From Thermus caldifontis (GTDB taxonomy: Bacteria > Deinococcota > Deinococci > Deinococcales > Thermaceae), in assembly GCF_003336745.1 (NCBI RefSeq), contig NZ_QGMX01000001.1, forward strand, positions 186,001 through 250,000: a DNA stretch of 64,000 bases, given 5' to 3'. How positions within the stretch are numbered: position 1 is the first letter of the stretch; each line of letters starts with the position of its first letter. This document shows, one piece after another, positions 8,463-17,889 of the stretch. The notes under the pieces are model-generated. The model did not search any database. It was not told the origin of the DNA and saw only the letters and a list, made by a program, of their open reading frames with translations. A program made the translations under genes and the position numbers.

Positions 8463-9565
8463 ATCCGCCTCCTTGCCAGCTCCCGTAGGATGATGAGCCT
8501 CTGGATCTCGGAGGTTCCCTCGTAGATCTGCAGCACCTTGGCGTCACGGTACAGCTTGGCCAAGGGGTACTCCTCGCTGTAGCCGTTGCCGCCAAAGACC
8601 TGGAGGGCCTCGGATACCCCTCGCACCGCAGCGTCGGCGGCAAAGGCCTTGGCCGTGGCCGCTTCTAAGGCGTTCCCCTCCCCCTCTTCCGCCCGCTCGG
8701 CGGCCTTTAGGGTGAGGAGGCGGGCGGCCTCCAAGTCCATGTGCATCTCCGCCAGCTTAAACCCCACCCCCTCATGCTCCAGAAGGGGCCTGCCAAAGGC
8801 CTCCCGTATGGCGGCGTAGGCCAAGGCTTCCTCCAGGGCCCTGCGCAAAAGCCCCACCGCCAGGGCCGCCACCATGGGCCGGGAGCGGTTGAAAACCCTC
8901 ATGGCCAGGGCAAACCCTTCCCGGGCTATCAGGCCCTCCTCGGGTACGAAGGCTCCGTCCAGATACACCTCCGCCGCCGGGGACGCCTTCTGCCCCAGCT
9001 TGGGCAAAGGGGGCCCCACCTCCACCCCCACCCCCCGCTCCACCAGGAAAGCGGCCATCCCCTCCCGGCCCTCCGCCACCTTGGCGAAAACCACGAAAAA
9101 GGCCGCCTCCGGGGCGTGGCTGATCCAGGTTTTCCGCCCGTAAAGGCGGTACCCTCCCGCCACCTTTTCCGCCCGGGTGCGGATGGCGGCCACGTCCGAG
9201 CCCGCATGCGGCTCGGTAAGGGCGTAGGAGGCCACCTCCTCCCGAAGCCGGGGGAGGAAGCCTCGGGCGTAGGGACTCCCCGAAAGGAGGAGGGCGTCCG
9301 CCACCAGGTTGTTGAGGAGCAAAGCCGCCGCTACCCCAGTGCAGGCATAGGCCAGTTCCTCCGCCACCAGGACCAGGCTCTTGGGCCCAAGGCCGGCTCC
9401 GCCCAGCTCCTCCGGGACTACCAGAACCGGAAAACCAAGCTCTGCCGCCTCCCGAAACAGGGGCCAGGGGAAACGGGCCTCTTGGTCCCAGGACCTGGCC
9501 TGGGGCAGGATGCGCTCCCGGGCAAAACGCCGGGCCAGCTCCCGTATGGATCTCTCCAGGTCCAA
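8447..9565 (-). CDS. acyl-CoA dehydrogenase
   Basis: This 372-residue FAD enzyme introduces a trans-2 double bond into acyl-CoAs and passes electrons to ETF. Seen: the flavin-binding [11 protein letters not shown] signature, the WISHA loop, and the C-terminal [20 protein letters not shown] and IYEGTSEIQ block, whose Glu is the usual catalytic base. It starts with TTG at 9565, preceded by GGAGG at a proper distance. A possible -10 box TAAACT lies at 9587-9582. It is the first gene of a four-gene minus-strand beta-oxidation operon. Confidence 0.9.
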   Translation of the reverse strand: MDLERSIRELARRFARERILPQARSWDQEARFPWPLFREAAELGFPVLVVPEELGGAGLGPKSLVLVAEELAYACTGVAAALLLNNLVADALLLSGSPYARGFLPRLREEVASYALTEPHAGSDVAAIRTRAEKVAGGYRLYGRKTWISHAPEAAFFVVFAKVAEGREGMAAFLVERGVGVEVGPPLPKLGQKASPAAEVYLDGAFVPEEGLIAREGFALAMRVFNRSRPMVAALAVGLLRRALEEALAYAAIREAFGRPLLEHEGVGFKLAEMHMDLEAARLLTLKAAERAEEGEGNALEAATAKAFAADAAVRGVSEALQVFGGNGYSEEYPLAKLYRDAKVLQIYEGTSEIQRLIILRELARRRIWENP

Positions 9566-9604
9566 GGGAACCTCCAGGAAAAGTTTACCCGGTCCAAAAC
9601 CCCG

Positions 9605-10540
9605 CTACAAGGGACCCTTCTGGCTCTTTTTGCGGTACATAAGCCCATCGGCCGCCTCGAGGACCTGCAAAAGCTCCCGCCCCCCTGCCGGGCTAAAGCC
9701 CACGGAAACCGAGGGAAACCGGGCGTGAACCCGGGCCTCCAAGGAGGCTCCATCCCTTAGGCCCAGGTGCAGGCCCACGAACTCGTCCCCCCCTACCCGG
9801 TACAGGGCATCCCCCTCCCGTACCTCCTCCCGCAGAATCTGGGCAAAGCGGAGCAGATGGGCATCCCCGGCCTGGTGCCCCTCCCGGTCGTTTACGGCCT
9901 TTAGGTTATCCAGGTCCCAAAGGGAAAGCACCAGGGAAAGCCCCTCCCGGGCCGCCAGGGCTTGGAGCCTGGAGAAGTCGCGCTCCAAGGAACGCCGGTT
10001 GGCCAGGCCCGTAAGGGAATCGGTGAGGGCCTCATTCTGGATGAGGCTTTGCAGGGCCTCTAGGCGCTGGATCATGGCCGCCACGCTCAAACCCCCTATG
10101 CCCGCCAAAAGCCCCCCCGCCGCCACCAGGAAGCGGGTTTCCTCCTGGGGCCAAGGGGCCAGGAGCACATAGGCCAGGCCCAACCCAAGCCCAGGCCAGC
10201 CGGCAAAGGCGGCAAAGGCATAGGCCCCCACGGTGTAGAAGGCCATCACCCCAAGGCGCCAGTCCTCCCCGGAAAGCCCCTGCACCACCCTCTCCGGCGG
10301 CGCCACCAGGCTCATGAGGGAGGTCAATAAGGCCACCCCCAGGTGCAGGGCCACCGCCAGGCGGTCCCTACCGGTAACCTTACCCAAGGTATAGGCGAAA
10401 ACAAGACTCCCCCAGTAGAGCGCCGTGGCCCAGTACATCACCCGGTCCCCGTAGAGGGCCACCACGGGGATCCATACCGCAGGGACCAGGGCCAGACGCC
10501 AGTAGAGGCGAACCAACCCCGGCCAGATCTCGGGAGACAT
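9605..10540 (-). CDS. membrane diguanylate cyclase (GGDEF)
   Basis: This 311-residue protein has about five to six hydrophobic segments in residues 1-155, followed by a GGDEF domain. The catalytic motif GGDEF is intact at residues 250-254. An RxxD inhibitory site (REGD, residues 241-244) stands exactly five residues before it, so the enzyme should make cyclic di-GMP from GTP with product inhibition. There is no EAL domain. The membrane part resembles no sensor I can name. A TAGAAT box five bases before the ATG suggests a leaderless message. Confidence 0.88.
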   Translation of the reverse strand: MSPEIWPGLVRLYWRLALVPAVWIPVVALYGDRVMYWATALYWGSLVFAYTLGKVTGRDRLAVALHLGVALLTSLMSLVAPPERVVQGLSGEDWRLGVMAFYTVGAYAFAAFAGWPGLGLGLAYVLLAPWPQEETRFLVAAGGLLAGIGGLSVAAMIQRLEALQSLIQNEALTDSLTGLANRRSLERDFSRLQALAAREGLSLVLSLWDLDNLKAVNDREGHQAGDAHLLRFAQILREEVREGDALYRVGGDEFVGLHLGLRDGASLEARVHARFPSVSVGFSPAGGRELLQVLEAADGLMYRKKSQKGPL

Positions 10541-10545
10541 GCCGC

Positions 10546-10551
10546 ATTCTA
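10546..10551 (-). promoter_or_regulatory. -10 box for the diguanylate cyclase gene
   Basis: TAGAAT on the minus strand ends five bases before the ATG at 10540, placing transcription start at or beside the start codon. No convincing -35 is seen. Confidence 0.5.
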
Positions 10552-10609
10552 ACCACCCCCCTAAACCGCAGGTAAAGCCAGCTTGACTTTGCCCCTCCTA
10601 CCCTGGACG

Positions 10610-12436
10610 ATGGAAAGGATGGATGGCAGGCGCATCCGCAACTTCTCCATCATCGCCCACGTGGACCACGGGAAGTCCACCCTGGCGGACCGCATCCTGC
10701 AGCTGACCCATGCGGTGAGCGAACGGGAGATGCGGGAGCAGTTTCTGGACTCCCTGGAGCTGGAACGGGAGCGGGGCATCACCATCAAGGCCAGCGCCGT
10801 GCGGCTGCAGTACCGGGCCAAGGACGGGGAAACCTACATCTTCAACCTGATCGACACCCCCGGCCACGTGGACTTCACCTACGAGGTTTCCCGGGCCTTG
10901 GCGGCGGTGGAAGGGGTTCTTTTGGTGGTGGACGCCAGCCAGGGGGTGGAGGCCGAGACCTTGGCCAAGTTTTACATGGCCCTGGAGCACGGCCACGTGA
11001 TGATCCCCGTCATCAACAAGATCGACCTGCCCAACGCCAGGCCCCTGGAGGTGGCCCTGGAGGTGGAGGAGGTTTTGGGCCTTCCCGCCGACGAGGCCAT
11101 CTTCGCCTCGGGCAAGACGGGGGAAGGGGTGGAGGAGATCCTCGAGGCCATCGTCGGGCGCATCCCACCCCCCAAGGGGGATCCCGAGGCCCCCTTAAAG
11201 GCCCTCATCTTTGACTCCCTTTACGACGCCTACCAAGGGGTGATCCCCTACCTCCGCCTCTTTGAGGGGCGGGTGCGCCCGGGGGACCGGATCCGCATCT
11301 ACTCCACCGGCAAGGAGTTCACCGTGGACAAGGTGGGGATCTTCACCCCCCAAGGGCTCATCCCCGTGGAGGAGCTCACCGCCGGGGAGGTGGGTTGGCT
11401 TGTCGCCGCCATCCGGGATATCCACGACGTCCAGGTGGGGGATACCATCACCCACGCCCATCGGCCCACGGACGCCCCCTACCCGGGCTTCCGCCCTGCC
11501 AAACCCGTGGTCTTCGCTGGACTCTACCCCGTGGACTCTGGGGACTATAACAAGCTACGGGACGCCCTGGAAAAGCTGAAGCTAAATGACGCCGCCCTTT
11601 CCTTTGAGCCGGAGACCTCCACCGCCTTGGGTTTTGGCTTCCGCTGTGGGTTCCTGGGGCTTCTCCATGCGGAGATCGTGCAGGAGAGGTTGGAACGGGA
11701 GTTCGGCCTGGAGCTGATCGCCACCGCCCCCAGCGTGGTCTACAAGGTGCGCCTAAAGGGCGGGGAGGAGATGGAGGTGCTAAACCCCGCCGACCTCCCC
11801 GACCCCACGAAGGTAGAGGAGATCCTCGAGCCCTACGTAAAGCTCACCGTTTTCACCCCCGAGGAGTACGTAGGAGCCATCATGCAACTGGTGCAGGAAA
11901 AGCGGGGCCGTCTGGTCAACATGACCTATCTTCCCGGGGGAACCAAACGGGTGGAGCTGGTCTACGAGGTGCCCTTCGCCGAGATCCTCTACGACTTCCA
12001 CGACCGCCTGAAGAGTCTTTCCCGGGGCTATGCTTCCATGGATTACGAGCAGATGGGCTACCAGCCCGGGGACCTGGTCAAGGTCAACGTGCTGGTGCAC
12101 GGAGAACCCGTAGATGCCCTTACCTTTATCGCCCACCGGGACAAGGCCTATGGCCTAGCCCGGGCCATGGTGGACAAGCTGGCGGAGGTCATCCCCCGTC
12201 AGCTCTTTGAGGTGCCCATCCAAGCGGCCATCGGGGGGAAGATCATCGCCCGGGCCACGGTGAAAGCCCTGAGGAAGGACGTGCTGGCCAAATGCTACGG
12301 TGGGGACGTGACCCGGAAGAAGAAGCTTTTGGAAAAACAAAAGGAAGGGAAGAAGCGGCTCAAGGCCATCGGCAAGGTGGAGGTTCCCCAGGAGGCCTTC
12401 CTGGCGGTGCTTTCGGCGGGGAGGAATGAGCCTTAG
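10610..12436 (+). CDS. lepA: translation factor LepA (EF4)
   Basis: This 608-residue ribosome-bound GTPase back-translocates or otherwise resolves stalled ribosomes. Seen: G1 [17 protein letters not shown] and NKIDLP in the G domain, then domains II, III, V and the LepA-specific C-terminal domain ending with [15 protein letters not shown]. The exact start is unsettled. ATG 10610 has TACCCT five bases before it; ATG 10619 has TTGACT and GACGAT at 17-base spacing. Both place the start just before [16 protein letters not shown], and a TTG at 10583 is less likely. The histidine kinase gene overlaps its 3' end by 11 bases. Confidence 0.95.
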   Translation: MERMDGRRIRNFSIIAHVDHGKSTLADRILQLTHAVSEREMREQFLDSLELERERGITIKASAVRLQYRAKDGETYIFNLIDTPGHVDFTYEVSRALAAVEGVLLVVDASQGVEAETLAKFYMALEHGHVMIPVINKIDLPNARPLEVALEVEEVLGLPADEAIFASGKTGEGVEEILEAIVGRIPPPKGDPEAPLKALIFDSLYDAYQGVIPYLRLFEGRVRPGDRIRIYSTGKEFTVDKVGIFTPQGLIPVEELTAGEVGWLVAAIRDIHDVQVGDTITHAHRPTDAPYPGFRPAKPVVFAGLYPVDSGDYNKLRDALEKLKLNDAALSFEPETSTALGFGFRCGFLGLLHAEIVQERLEREFGLELIATAPSVVYKVRLKGGEEMEVLNPADLPDPTKVEEILEPYVKLTVFTPEEYVGAIMQLVQEKRGRLVNMTYLPGGTKRVELVYEVPFAEILYDFHDRLKSLSRGYASMDYEQMGYQPGDLVKVNVLVHGEPVDALTFIAHRDKAYGLARAMVDKLAEVIPRQLFEVPIQAAIGGKIIARATVKALRKDVLAKCYGGDVTRKKKLLEKQKEGKKRLKAIGKVEVPQEAFLAVLSAGRNEP

Positions 12437-13409
12437 GGCAAGGCTGGCCCTGGTCATCGCCCTTCTAGCCTTTCTGCCCAACCTGGTCCTGGCCCTCACC
12501 CTGGGCCTCATGGGGAATGGTCCATGGCTACCCTTGGTGCTCTGGCTTGTCCTCCTCGCCCTGGTTTCCGGAGCCGTGGGGTATCTCCTGGCCCGAAGCC
12601 TCCTAAGGCCCCTGGAGGAGCTCACCCGCACCCTGGCCTACCTCTCCTTAAAGGAGGGCCCGGTGAGCGAGCTGAGGCTTCCTGCCCCCAAGGAACCTCC
12701 GCCCAGGGAGATCGCCCTCCTCCGCACCCGCTTCGGGGAGCTTCTGCAACGCCTGCAACGCCTGATGGAGGCCAGGGAGGCCTTTTACGGGGCCCTGGCC
12801 CATGACCTTAAGACCCCCCTTCTCTCCGCCATCCGCGCCCTGGAGTACCTGGAAAGGGCCGACCACCTGGGCCGGGAAAAGCGGGTGGAGCTCCTTTTAG
12901 CCCTGAGGCGAGAGTTGACCCAGGCCCACCTCCTGGTGGAAAACCTCCTGGCCCTCTCCCGCCTCGAGGCCCGCACCCCCCAGTGGGAAACCCTGAACCT
13001 CCGGGCCCTGGCCGAGGATCTCCTCCTGCGCTACCAGGAGGAGGCGGCAAGGCGGGGGCTCGGCCTTGCGGTGGAGGGAGCAGGCCTGGCCCGGGGGGAG
13101 CGGCCCCTTTTGGAAAGGGCCCTGGCCAACCTTCTGGATAACGCCCTCCGGCACGCCAAGACCCGGGTGCGCATCTGGGTGGAGGAGGGGGCCTTGCAGG
13201 TGGAGGACGACGGGGATGGGCTTCCCCTGCCCCTCGAGGCCCTGGCCCAGCCCTTCCGCCAAGGAGGTCCGAACCGGGGAAGCGCGGGGCTTGGCCTCTA
13301 CACCGCCAAGCGGGTGGCCGAGGCCCACGGGGGGAAGCTCTTAGCCTGCAAAAGCCCCTTGGGGGGAGCGTGTTTGCGCCTGGAACTCCCCTCCGCCAGG
13401 GGGCTTTAG
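12426..13409 (+). CDS. membrane sensor histidine kinase
   Basis: This 327-residue kinase has two transmembrane segments near residues 5-28 and 34-58, with only a few residues between them, so it lacks a large external sensor. An RPLEELT HAMP-like stretch follows. The H-box [12 protein letters not shown] carries His126, the N-box is [10 protein letters not shown], and the G boxes are DDGDGLPLP and [13 protein letters not shown]. No response regulator gene is adjacent. Coupling to lepA by an 11-base overlap is odd for a two-component protein. It probably reports on a membrane-proximal or cytoplasmic cue. Confidence 0.88.
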   Translation: MSLRARLALVIALLAFLPNLVLALTLGLMGNGPWLPLVLWLVLLALVSGAVGYLLARSLLRPLEELTRTLAYLSLKEGPVSELRLPAPKEPPPREIALLRTRFGELLQRLQRLMEAREAFYGALAHDLKTPLLSAIRALEYLERADHLGREKRVELLLALRRELTQAHLLVENLLALSRLEARTPQWETLNLRALAEDLLLRYQEEAARRGLGLAVEGAGLARGERPLLERALANLLDNALRHAKTRVRIWVEEGALQVEDDGDGLPLPLEALAQPFRQGGPNRGSAGLGLYTAKRVAEAHGGKLLACKSPLGGACLRLELPSARGL

Positions 13410-14068
13410 TCCATAACCGGGGGAATCTGCCGCACCCAGAGGATGTAGGAGAGGTGCTCCAGGTACCTCAGGGGAACCTCGGAAAGGGGGCGGTCCACCT
13501 CCAGGCTCATCATGGCCTCCCCGCCCCGCTTCTTGCGGCTTACCGTGAGGTAGGCGATGTTGACCTCGTCATCGGCCAGGATCCGGGCCACCCGGGCCAC
13601 CACGCCCGGGGTATCCACGTTGCGGATCACCAAGGTGGGAGCGGCCCCAGTGATGCGCACCTCAAAGCCATCCAGGTCAAAGATGCGCACCAACCCCCCT
13701 CCCAGGGAGCTACCCGTAACGGTGATGCGCTCCTTCTCCCCCTCCAGGACCATGCGCACGGTGTTGGGGTGCACATCCCCTAGCTCCACCGCCTTGAAGA
13801 CCACCTCCACCCCTTCCTTCTCCGCCAGGCTCAGGCTTTCCTTAAGCCGCTCGTCGTCGGGCTTGAAGCCCAAGACCCCTGCCACCAGGGCCAGGTGGGT
13901 GCCGTGGCCCTTTCCCGTTTTGGCAAAGGAACCGTGCAGGCCAAACTCCACCCGCCTGGGCCTTTCCCCCAAGAGGTGGCGGGCCAGAAGGGCCAGGCGG
14001 CAGGCCCCGGCGGTGTGGCTGGAGGAAGGCCCCACCATCACCGGGCCGATCATGTCCAAAAGACCCAT
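13406..14068 (-). CDS. sdaAB: L-serine dehydratase, beta subunit
   Basis: This 220-residue subunit belongs to the two-subunit iron-sulfur L-serine deaminase, which makes pyruvate and ammonia. The N-terminal MGLLDMIGPVMVGPSSSHTAGA is diagnostic, and a C-terminal ACT domain (residues about 145-215, TLVIRNVDTPGVVARVARIL) fits allosteric control. The catalytic alpha subunit gene is not in the window. It is probably leaderless: TATTCT ends six bases before the ATG. It converges with the histidine kinase gene, their ends overlapping by four bases. Confidence 0.9.
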   Translation of the reverse strand: MGLLDMIGPVMVGPSSSHTAGACRLALLARHLLGERPRRVEFGLHGSFAKTGKGHGTHLALVAGVLGFKPDDERLKESLSLAEKEGVEVVFKAVELGDVHPNTVRMVLEGEKERITVTGSSLGGGLVRIFDLDGFEVRITGAAPTLVIRNVDTPGVVARVARILADDEVNIAYLTVSRKKRGGEAMMSLEVDRPLSEVPLRYLEHLSYILWVRQIPPVMD

Positions 14069-14085
14069 ACCTGTAGAATAACCCC
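14069..14085. promoter_or_regulatory. overlapping divergent promoters of sdaAB and the 14086 gene
   Basis: Only 17 bases separate the two start codons. TAGAAT (14074-14079, plus) lies six bases before ATG 14086. TATTCT (14080-14075, minus) lies six bases before ATG 14068. The two -10 boxes share five base pairs, so the two leaderless transcripts should exclude each other. No -35 is evident on either side. Confidence 0.6.
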
Positions 14086-16017
14086 ATGCGCACGTTCCTG
14101 ACCCGGGCCATTGGCCTCCTCTTGGCCGTGGGGCTCCCGGTTTTGGGCCAAAGCCTGGTGGTCCCGAAGGAGGTCCAGGTGGGGCGGTCCGTGGTCCTGG
14201 AGGGGCGGGACCTGCCCGAGGGGCGCTTCCCCCTGGTGCTGGAGGGACCAGAAGGGCAGCAGACCCTGGAGGTGGAGGTCCAGAAGGGAAGGTTCCAGCT
14301 GGAGCTAAGCCCCAAGGCCCCCGGGGAGTACCGCATCCGACTTTCCCTTCCCGCCGGTGCCTTGGAAGCCCGCTTCACCGCCCTTGCCCCCACCACCCCC
14401 GAGCTGACCCAGGAGGGCCTTAAGCTCCCCTGGGGCCTCCTGGCCCTGCCCCCGGGGGACTGGTTGGGCCCTTTGGTCCAGGGGGATAAGGTGTTCGTGG
14501 CCCAGGGGATTTTGGTGGTGGAAACCAGCCTTAAGGGGGAAACCCTGTCCTTTCACTTCGCCCCGGACCGCATCCTGGCCCTCCGCCCAGGCCCCGAGGC
14601 CCTCCTACAGGGGGACTGGGTCCTGCCCATCCCCTTCCCGCGGCTGCCCTTTGAGGGCAGCGAGGAGGACATCCAGGCCCTGGGCGCCCTTCTCAAAGCC
14701 CTCACCCCCCCCAGGCCCTGGCCCTACTTCGCCTACTGGACCCAAGACCCCGCCACCCTCACCCCGGAGGACCTGGAGGCCTATGGCCAGGACCTCCTGG
14801 CCCGGGGCCACAGGCCGGAACTCCTCTTCGGCCAGGCGGAGGTGGCCCGCATGGCCGAAGCCTCCCGCTCCCTGCGGCAGAAGGACCCCGAAAAGGCCCT
14901 TCTCCTGGCCCAGACCCTTCTCCGCTACACTCCCCTTTTCCCCGGTTCCTTGGCCTTTTTCAGGGAAACGGCCCTGTACCTCGAGGCCCACGGGTACCCT
15001 GCCCAGGCCTTGCGCTTCCGCGAAGCAGAGAAACTCCTAAGGGCCTGGCTTCCCCCGCAGCTTACCCTGCTTCCCCCTGCCCTTTGGACCCTGGGCCTGG
15101 CCTACCTGGCCCTCATGCTCTACCTCTTCCTCTTCTACCTGCCCGCCCAGCTAAAGGACCTGAAGCCCCTTGGCGGCTACCTGGGCGGATTCTGGAAGCA
15201 CCCACTCCTGCGCTTCAGGCACCTCCACCTGGCCTACGCCAGCCTGGGGGAACGGGTGCTGGCCCTGGCCCTCTTCCTAGCCCTCGGCCTGGGCCTCCTC
15301 CTCCAGGGATTGGACGCCCGGGTGCGGGGGGAGCTTTTCGCCCCCCCCTTGGACCAGGGGACCCTCCGCACCCAAAAAGCCCAGGACTGGCTGCGCACCC
15401 TGCCCCCCACCCCTGAGGCCAAGGCCCTTCTGGGCTACGCCCTCCTTTCGGAGGCCCCCAAGGAGGCCCTGGGCCTCCTGAAGGAAGCCTCCTTGCCCTT
15501 CGCCTTGGCCCTCAGGGGGGACGAGGCCTCCTTGGCCCAAGCCTACCGCCGGGCTCCCCTCGAGGGCCCCATCCGCACCGCCTTGGGGCTGGGCCAGGAC
15601 CCCTGGGGAGCCAGGGAGCCTGGCCCCAGCTTGCGGACCCTTTACCTGGCCCTCCTCCAGGTGGAACTCAAGCGCCTCCAAGAGGATCCCTTCCGGGGAT
15701 TCCTGCGCCTGGGCATTCCCCTTCCTGAAGGGGTGAGGCCCTGGGCCTTCGCCGGATTCTGGCTCCTTCTCCTCTACCACCTCCTCACCTTCCTCCTACC
15801 CCGGCGCAGGGCCCCGGTCCCCCCCTCCTGGGCCCTGGGGGTGCGCCTTCTGGTGCCGGGGAGTCTGGGGTTCTCCTCAGGGCTAGGCCTCGTCCTCCTC
15901 CTCCTTTTCGCCTACGGGCTTTTTGCCGTGCTGGAGGGCAAGACGCCCACCTTCCTGATCCTGGCCTATGGGCTCCACCTCCTGGCGCTGGTCTTTAGCC
16001 TAAGGAGGCCCGCATGA
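14086..16017 (+). CDS. multi-pass membrane protein of unknown function
   Basis: This 643-residue protein is not a family I recognise. It begins with a signal sequence (residues 1-21). An extracytoplasmic beta-rich region follows (LEGRDLPEGRFPL; residues about 25-110) that looks Ig-like. A mixed domain comes next, then transmembrane segments near 330-355 and 390-410, a helical repeat-like soluble stretch (about 440-520), and three more hydrophobic segments at the C-terminus. It is the first gene of an operon with a DapA-like aldolase (ATGA overlap) and a WHy lipoprotein. An envelope role is inferred from that topology only. Confidence 0.7.
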   Translation: MRTFLTRAIGLLLAVGLPVLGQSLVVPKEVQVGRSVVLEGRDLPEGRFPLVLEGPEGQQTLEVEVQKGRFQLELSPKAPGEYRIRLSLPAGALEARFTALAPTTPELTQEGLKLPWGLLALPPGDWLGPLVQGDKVFVAQGILVVETSLKGETLSFHFAPDRILALRPGPEALLQGDWVLPIPFPRLPFEGSEEDIQALGALLKALTPPRPWPYFAYWTQDPATLTPEDLEAYGQDLLARGHRPELLFGQAEVARMAEASRSLRQKDPEKALLLAQTLLRYTPLFPGSLAFFRETALYLEAHGYPAQALRFREAEKLLRAWLPPQLTLLPPALWTLGLAYLALMLYLFLFYLPAQLKDLKPLGGYLGGFWKHPLLRFRHLHLAYASLGERVLALALFLALGLGLLLQGLDARVRGELFAPPLDQGTLRTQKAQDWLRTLPPTPEAKALLGYALLSEAPKEALGLLKEASLPFALALRGDEASLAQAYRRAPLEGPIRTALGLGQDPWGAREPGPSLRTLYLALLQVELKRLQEDPFRGFLRLGIPLPEGVRPWAFAGFWLLLLYHLLTFLLPRRRAPVPPSWALGVRLLVPGSLGFSSGLGLVLLLLFAYGLFAVLEGKTPTFLILAYGLHLLALVFSLRRPA

Positions 16018-16865
16018 TCCTTCCCCCCATCCCTACCCCCTTCGACCGGGAAGGACGCCTGGACGCGGAGGCCTTTCGCGAGCTGGCGGAAGCCCTGGAG
16101 CCCCTAGTGGACGGGCTTCTCATCTACGGCTCCAACGGGGAAGGGGTCCACCTCACCCCCGAGGAACGGGCCAAGGGTCTCCGGGCCCTAAGGCCCCGGA
16201 AACCCTTCCTGGTAGGCCTCATGGAGGAAACCCTACCCCAGGCGGAGAGAGCCCTCCTCGAGGCCCAGGAAGCGGGGGCCATGGCCCTCTTAGCCACCCC
16301 ACCCCGGTACTACCACGCCAGCCTGGGCCAGGGGCTGGTGGCCTACTACCAGGCCCTGGCGGAGAGGATGCCGGTGTTCCTCTACCACGTGCCCCAGAAC
16401 ACCAAGGTGGACCTCCCCCTTTCTGCGGTGGAAGCCCTGGCCCAGCACCCTAGGATCCTAGGCATCAAGGACTCCAGCGGGGACCTCTCCCGTCTGGCCT
16501 TTTACCAGGCCCACCTGAGGGATTTCCGGGTCTATAACGGCCACGCCCCCACCTTCCTGGGGGCTTTGGCCCTGGGAGCCGAAGGGGGCATCCTGGCCGC
16601 GGCCAACCTGGCCCCTAGGGCCTACCGGGCCCTCGTGGAAGCCTTCCAAAGCGGACAGTTGGCGAAGGCCCAGGCCCTGCAAAAAGGGCTCTTCCCCTTA
16701 GGTAACCTCCTCTCCCAAGGAGGGGTACCCCTCCTTAAGCAGGCCCTCCGCCACCTGGGCCTACCTGCAGGGTACCCCAGGCCCCCCTATCCCCCGGAAA
16801 GCCCCCTTTGGCCCAGATTCCTTCCGATTCTGGATAAGCTAAAGGAAGAGGGGTGGATCCTATGA
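16014..16865 (+). CDS. dihydrodipicolinate synthase-family aldolase
   Basis: This 283-residue class I aldolase of the DapA superfamily has the Schiff-base lysine in LGIKDSSGD, the tyrosine in FLYHVPQNT, and the YGSNGEG phosphate-like loop near residue 40, all family hallmarks. Members act on pyruvate-derived substrates: DapA, N-acetylneuraminate lyase, 2-keto-3-deoxy acid aldolases and 4-hydroxy-2-oxoglutarate aldolase. The sequence does not settle which. Its neighbours, a membrane protein upstream and a WHy lipoprotein downstream, both overlapping by four bases, argue against a simple lysine operon. Confidence 0.8.
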   Translation: MILPPIPTPFDREGRLDAEAFRELAEALEPLVDGLLIYGSNGEGVHLTPEERAKGLRALRPRKPFLVGLMEETLPQAERALLEAQEAGAMALLATPPRYYHASLGQGLVAYYQALAERMPVFLYHVPQNTKVDLPLSAVEALAQHPRILGIKDSSGDLSRLAFYQAHLRDFRVYNGHAPTFLGALALGAEGGILAAANLAPRAYRALVEAFQSGQLAKAQALQKGLFPLGNLLSQGGVPLLKQALRHLGLPAGYPRPPYPPESPLWPRFLPILDKLKEEGWIL

Positions 16866-17524
16866 GAAAGGCTTCCCTGCTAGTCTTGGCCCTAGGCTTT
16901 CTGGCCGCCTGCGCACCCCAAGCCCTTACCCCGGAAGCCCGTTTCCTAGGGGCGGAGATCCGGGGTTTTGAGCTCAGCCCGGAACCCGCCCTCCTCCTGG
17001 GGGTAAGGGTGGAGTTCCAAAACCCCAATCCCTTCCCCCTGCCCCTTTCCACCCTCGGCACCCGGCTGCGGGTGGGGGAGGTGACGGTGCCCCTGGACCT
17101 CAGCCTACCCCCCGGAAGGAAAGAGGAGGTCCTCTTGGTTCGGCTTACCCCCAAGGGGGCCCTCTCCACCGCCCAAGCCCTCCTATCCCGGGAGGGGGTG
17201 GAGGTGGCCTTGGAAGGCCGCACCCTGGGCCAAAGCCTCACCTTCTTCCACACCCGGCTGGCCTTTCCCCTGGAGCCACCAAGGGTGCGCCGGGTAGGAG
17301 TGAACTTCTTCCTGGAAAACCCTAACCCCTTCCCCCTCAAGGTGGAGGGGAGCCTGGTTCTCCTGGGCCAGAGCTTCCGGGTGCAGGTGGATCTGCCCGC
17401 CCGGGGGGAGGGCCGGCTCCAGGTGGTGGGTTTTAGGCCAGGCCTGGACCGGGGCACAGGAAGGTTGGAGCTCATCCTGGAAGTCCCCGGTTTCCTGCGC
17501 CAAAACCTGGTCCTCGCCCTCTAG
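16862..17524 (+). CDS. lipoprotein with two LEA14/WHy domains
   Basis: This 220-residue protein starts at ATG 16862 inside the upstream stop (ATGA). A lipoprotein signal ends in LAAC, with the lipidated Cys near residue 18. Two copies of the water-stress and hypersensitive-response (WHy) fold follow. Each is marked by a VxFxNPNPFPL strand (VEFQNPNPFPLPL and NFFLENPNPFPLKVEG), around residues 35-125 and 140-215. Such proteins are linked to desiccation tolerance or outer-membrane stability in other organisms. Its 3' end meets cdd with a four-base overlap. Confidence 0.78.
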   Translation: MRKASLLVLALGFLAACAPQALTPEARFLGAEIRGFELSPEPALLLGVRVEFQNPNPFPLPLSTLGTRLRVGEVTVPLDLSLPPGRKEEVLLVRLTPKGALSTAQALLSREGVEVALEGRTLGQSLTFFHTRLAFPLEPPRVRRVGVNFFLENPNPFPLKVEGSLVLLGQSFRVQVDLPARGEGRLQVVGFRPGLDRGTGRLELILEVPGFLRQNLVLAL

Positions 17525-17889
17525 AGGCGAAAGCCCAAGGGCAAGAGCTCCTCCAGGGTCTTCACCACGTACCCCTCGGGCCCGTGCATCACCACCTCGG
17601 TCCTGGGGGTGCCGAACTCCAAGAGCACCTGGCGGCACCCCCCGCAAGGGGGGACAGGTCCCTTAGGGCTATAGATGTGCACCCGGTCGATGCGCCTCTT
17701 CCCCGCCAGGACCATGGCGGCCACCGCATTTCTTTCCGCACACTGGGAAAGGGGGAAGGAGGCGTTTTCCACATTGACCCCAAGGAAGTTCTCCCCTTCC
17801 GCCTCCACCAGGGCCACCACGGGAAAGCGGGAGTAGGGGGCGTAGGCCCTTTCCAGGTGGGCTATGAGAACCTCCCTAACCCTCTCCAT
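17521..17889 (-). CDS. cdd: cytidine deaminase
   Basis: This 122-residue zinc enzyme deaminates cytidine and deoxycytidine to uridine for pyrimidine salvage. The HAE-type motif appears as CAERNA with zinc ligand Cys50 and catalytic Glu52. PCGGCRQVL gives Cys82 and Cys85, with Gly replacing the common Ala between the cysteines. The length fits the short tetrameric class. It overlaps the 3' end of the CNNM-family gene by 14 bases and is probably co-transcribed with it. Confidence 0.93.
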   Translation of the reverse strand: MERVREVLIAHLERAYAPYSRFPVVALVEAEGENFLGVNVENASFPLSQCAERNAVAAMVLAGKRRIDRVHIYSPKGPVPPCGGCRQVLLEFGTPRTEVVMHGPEGYVVKTLEELLPLGFRL

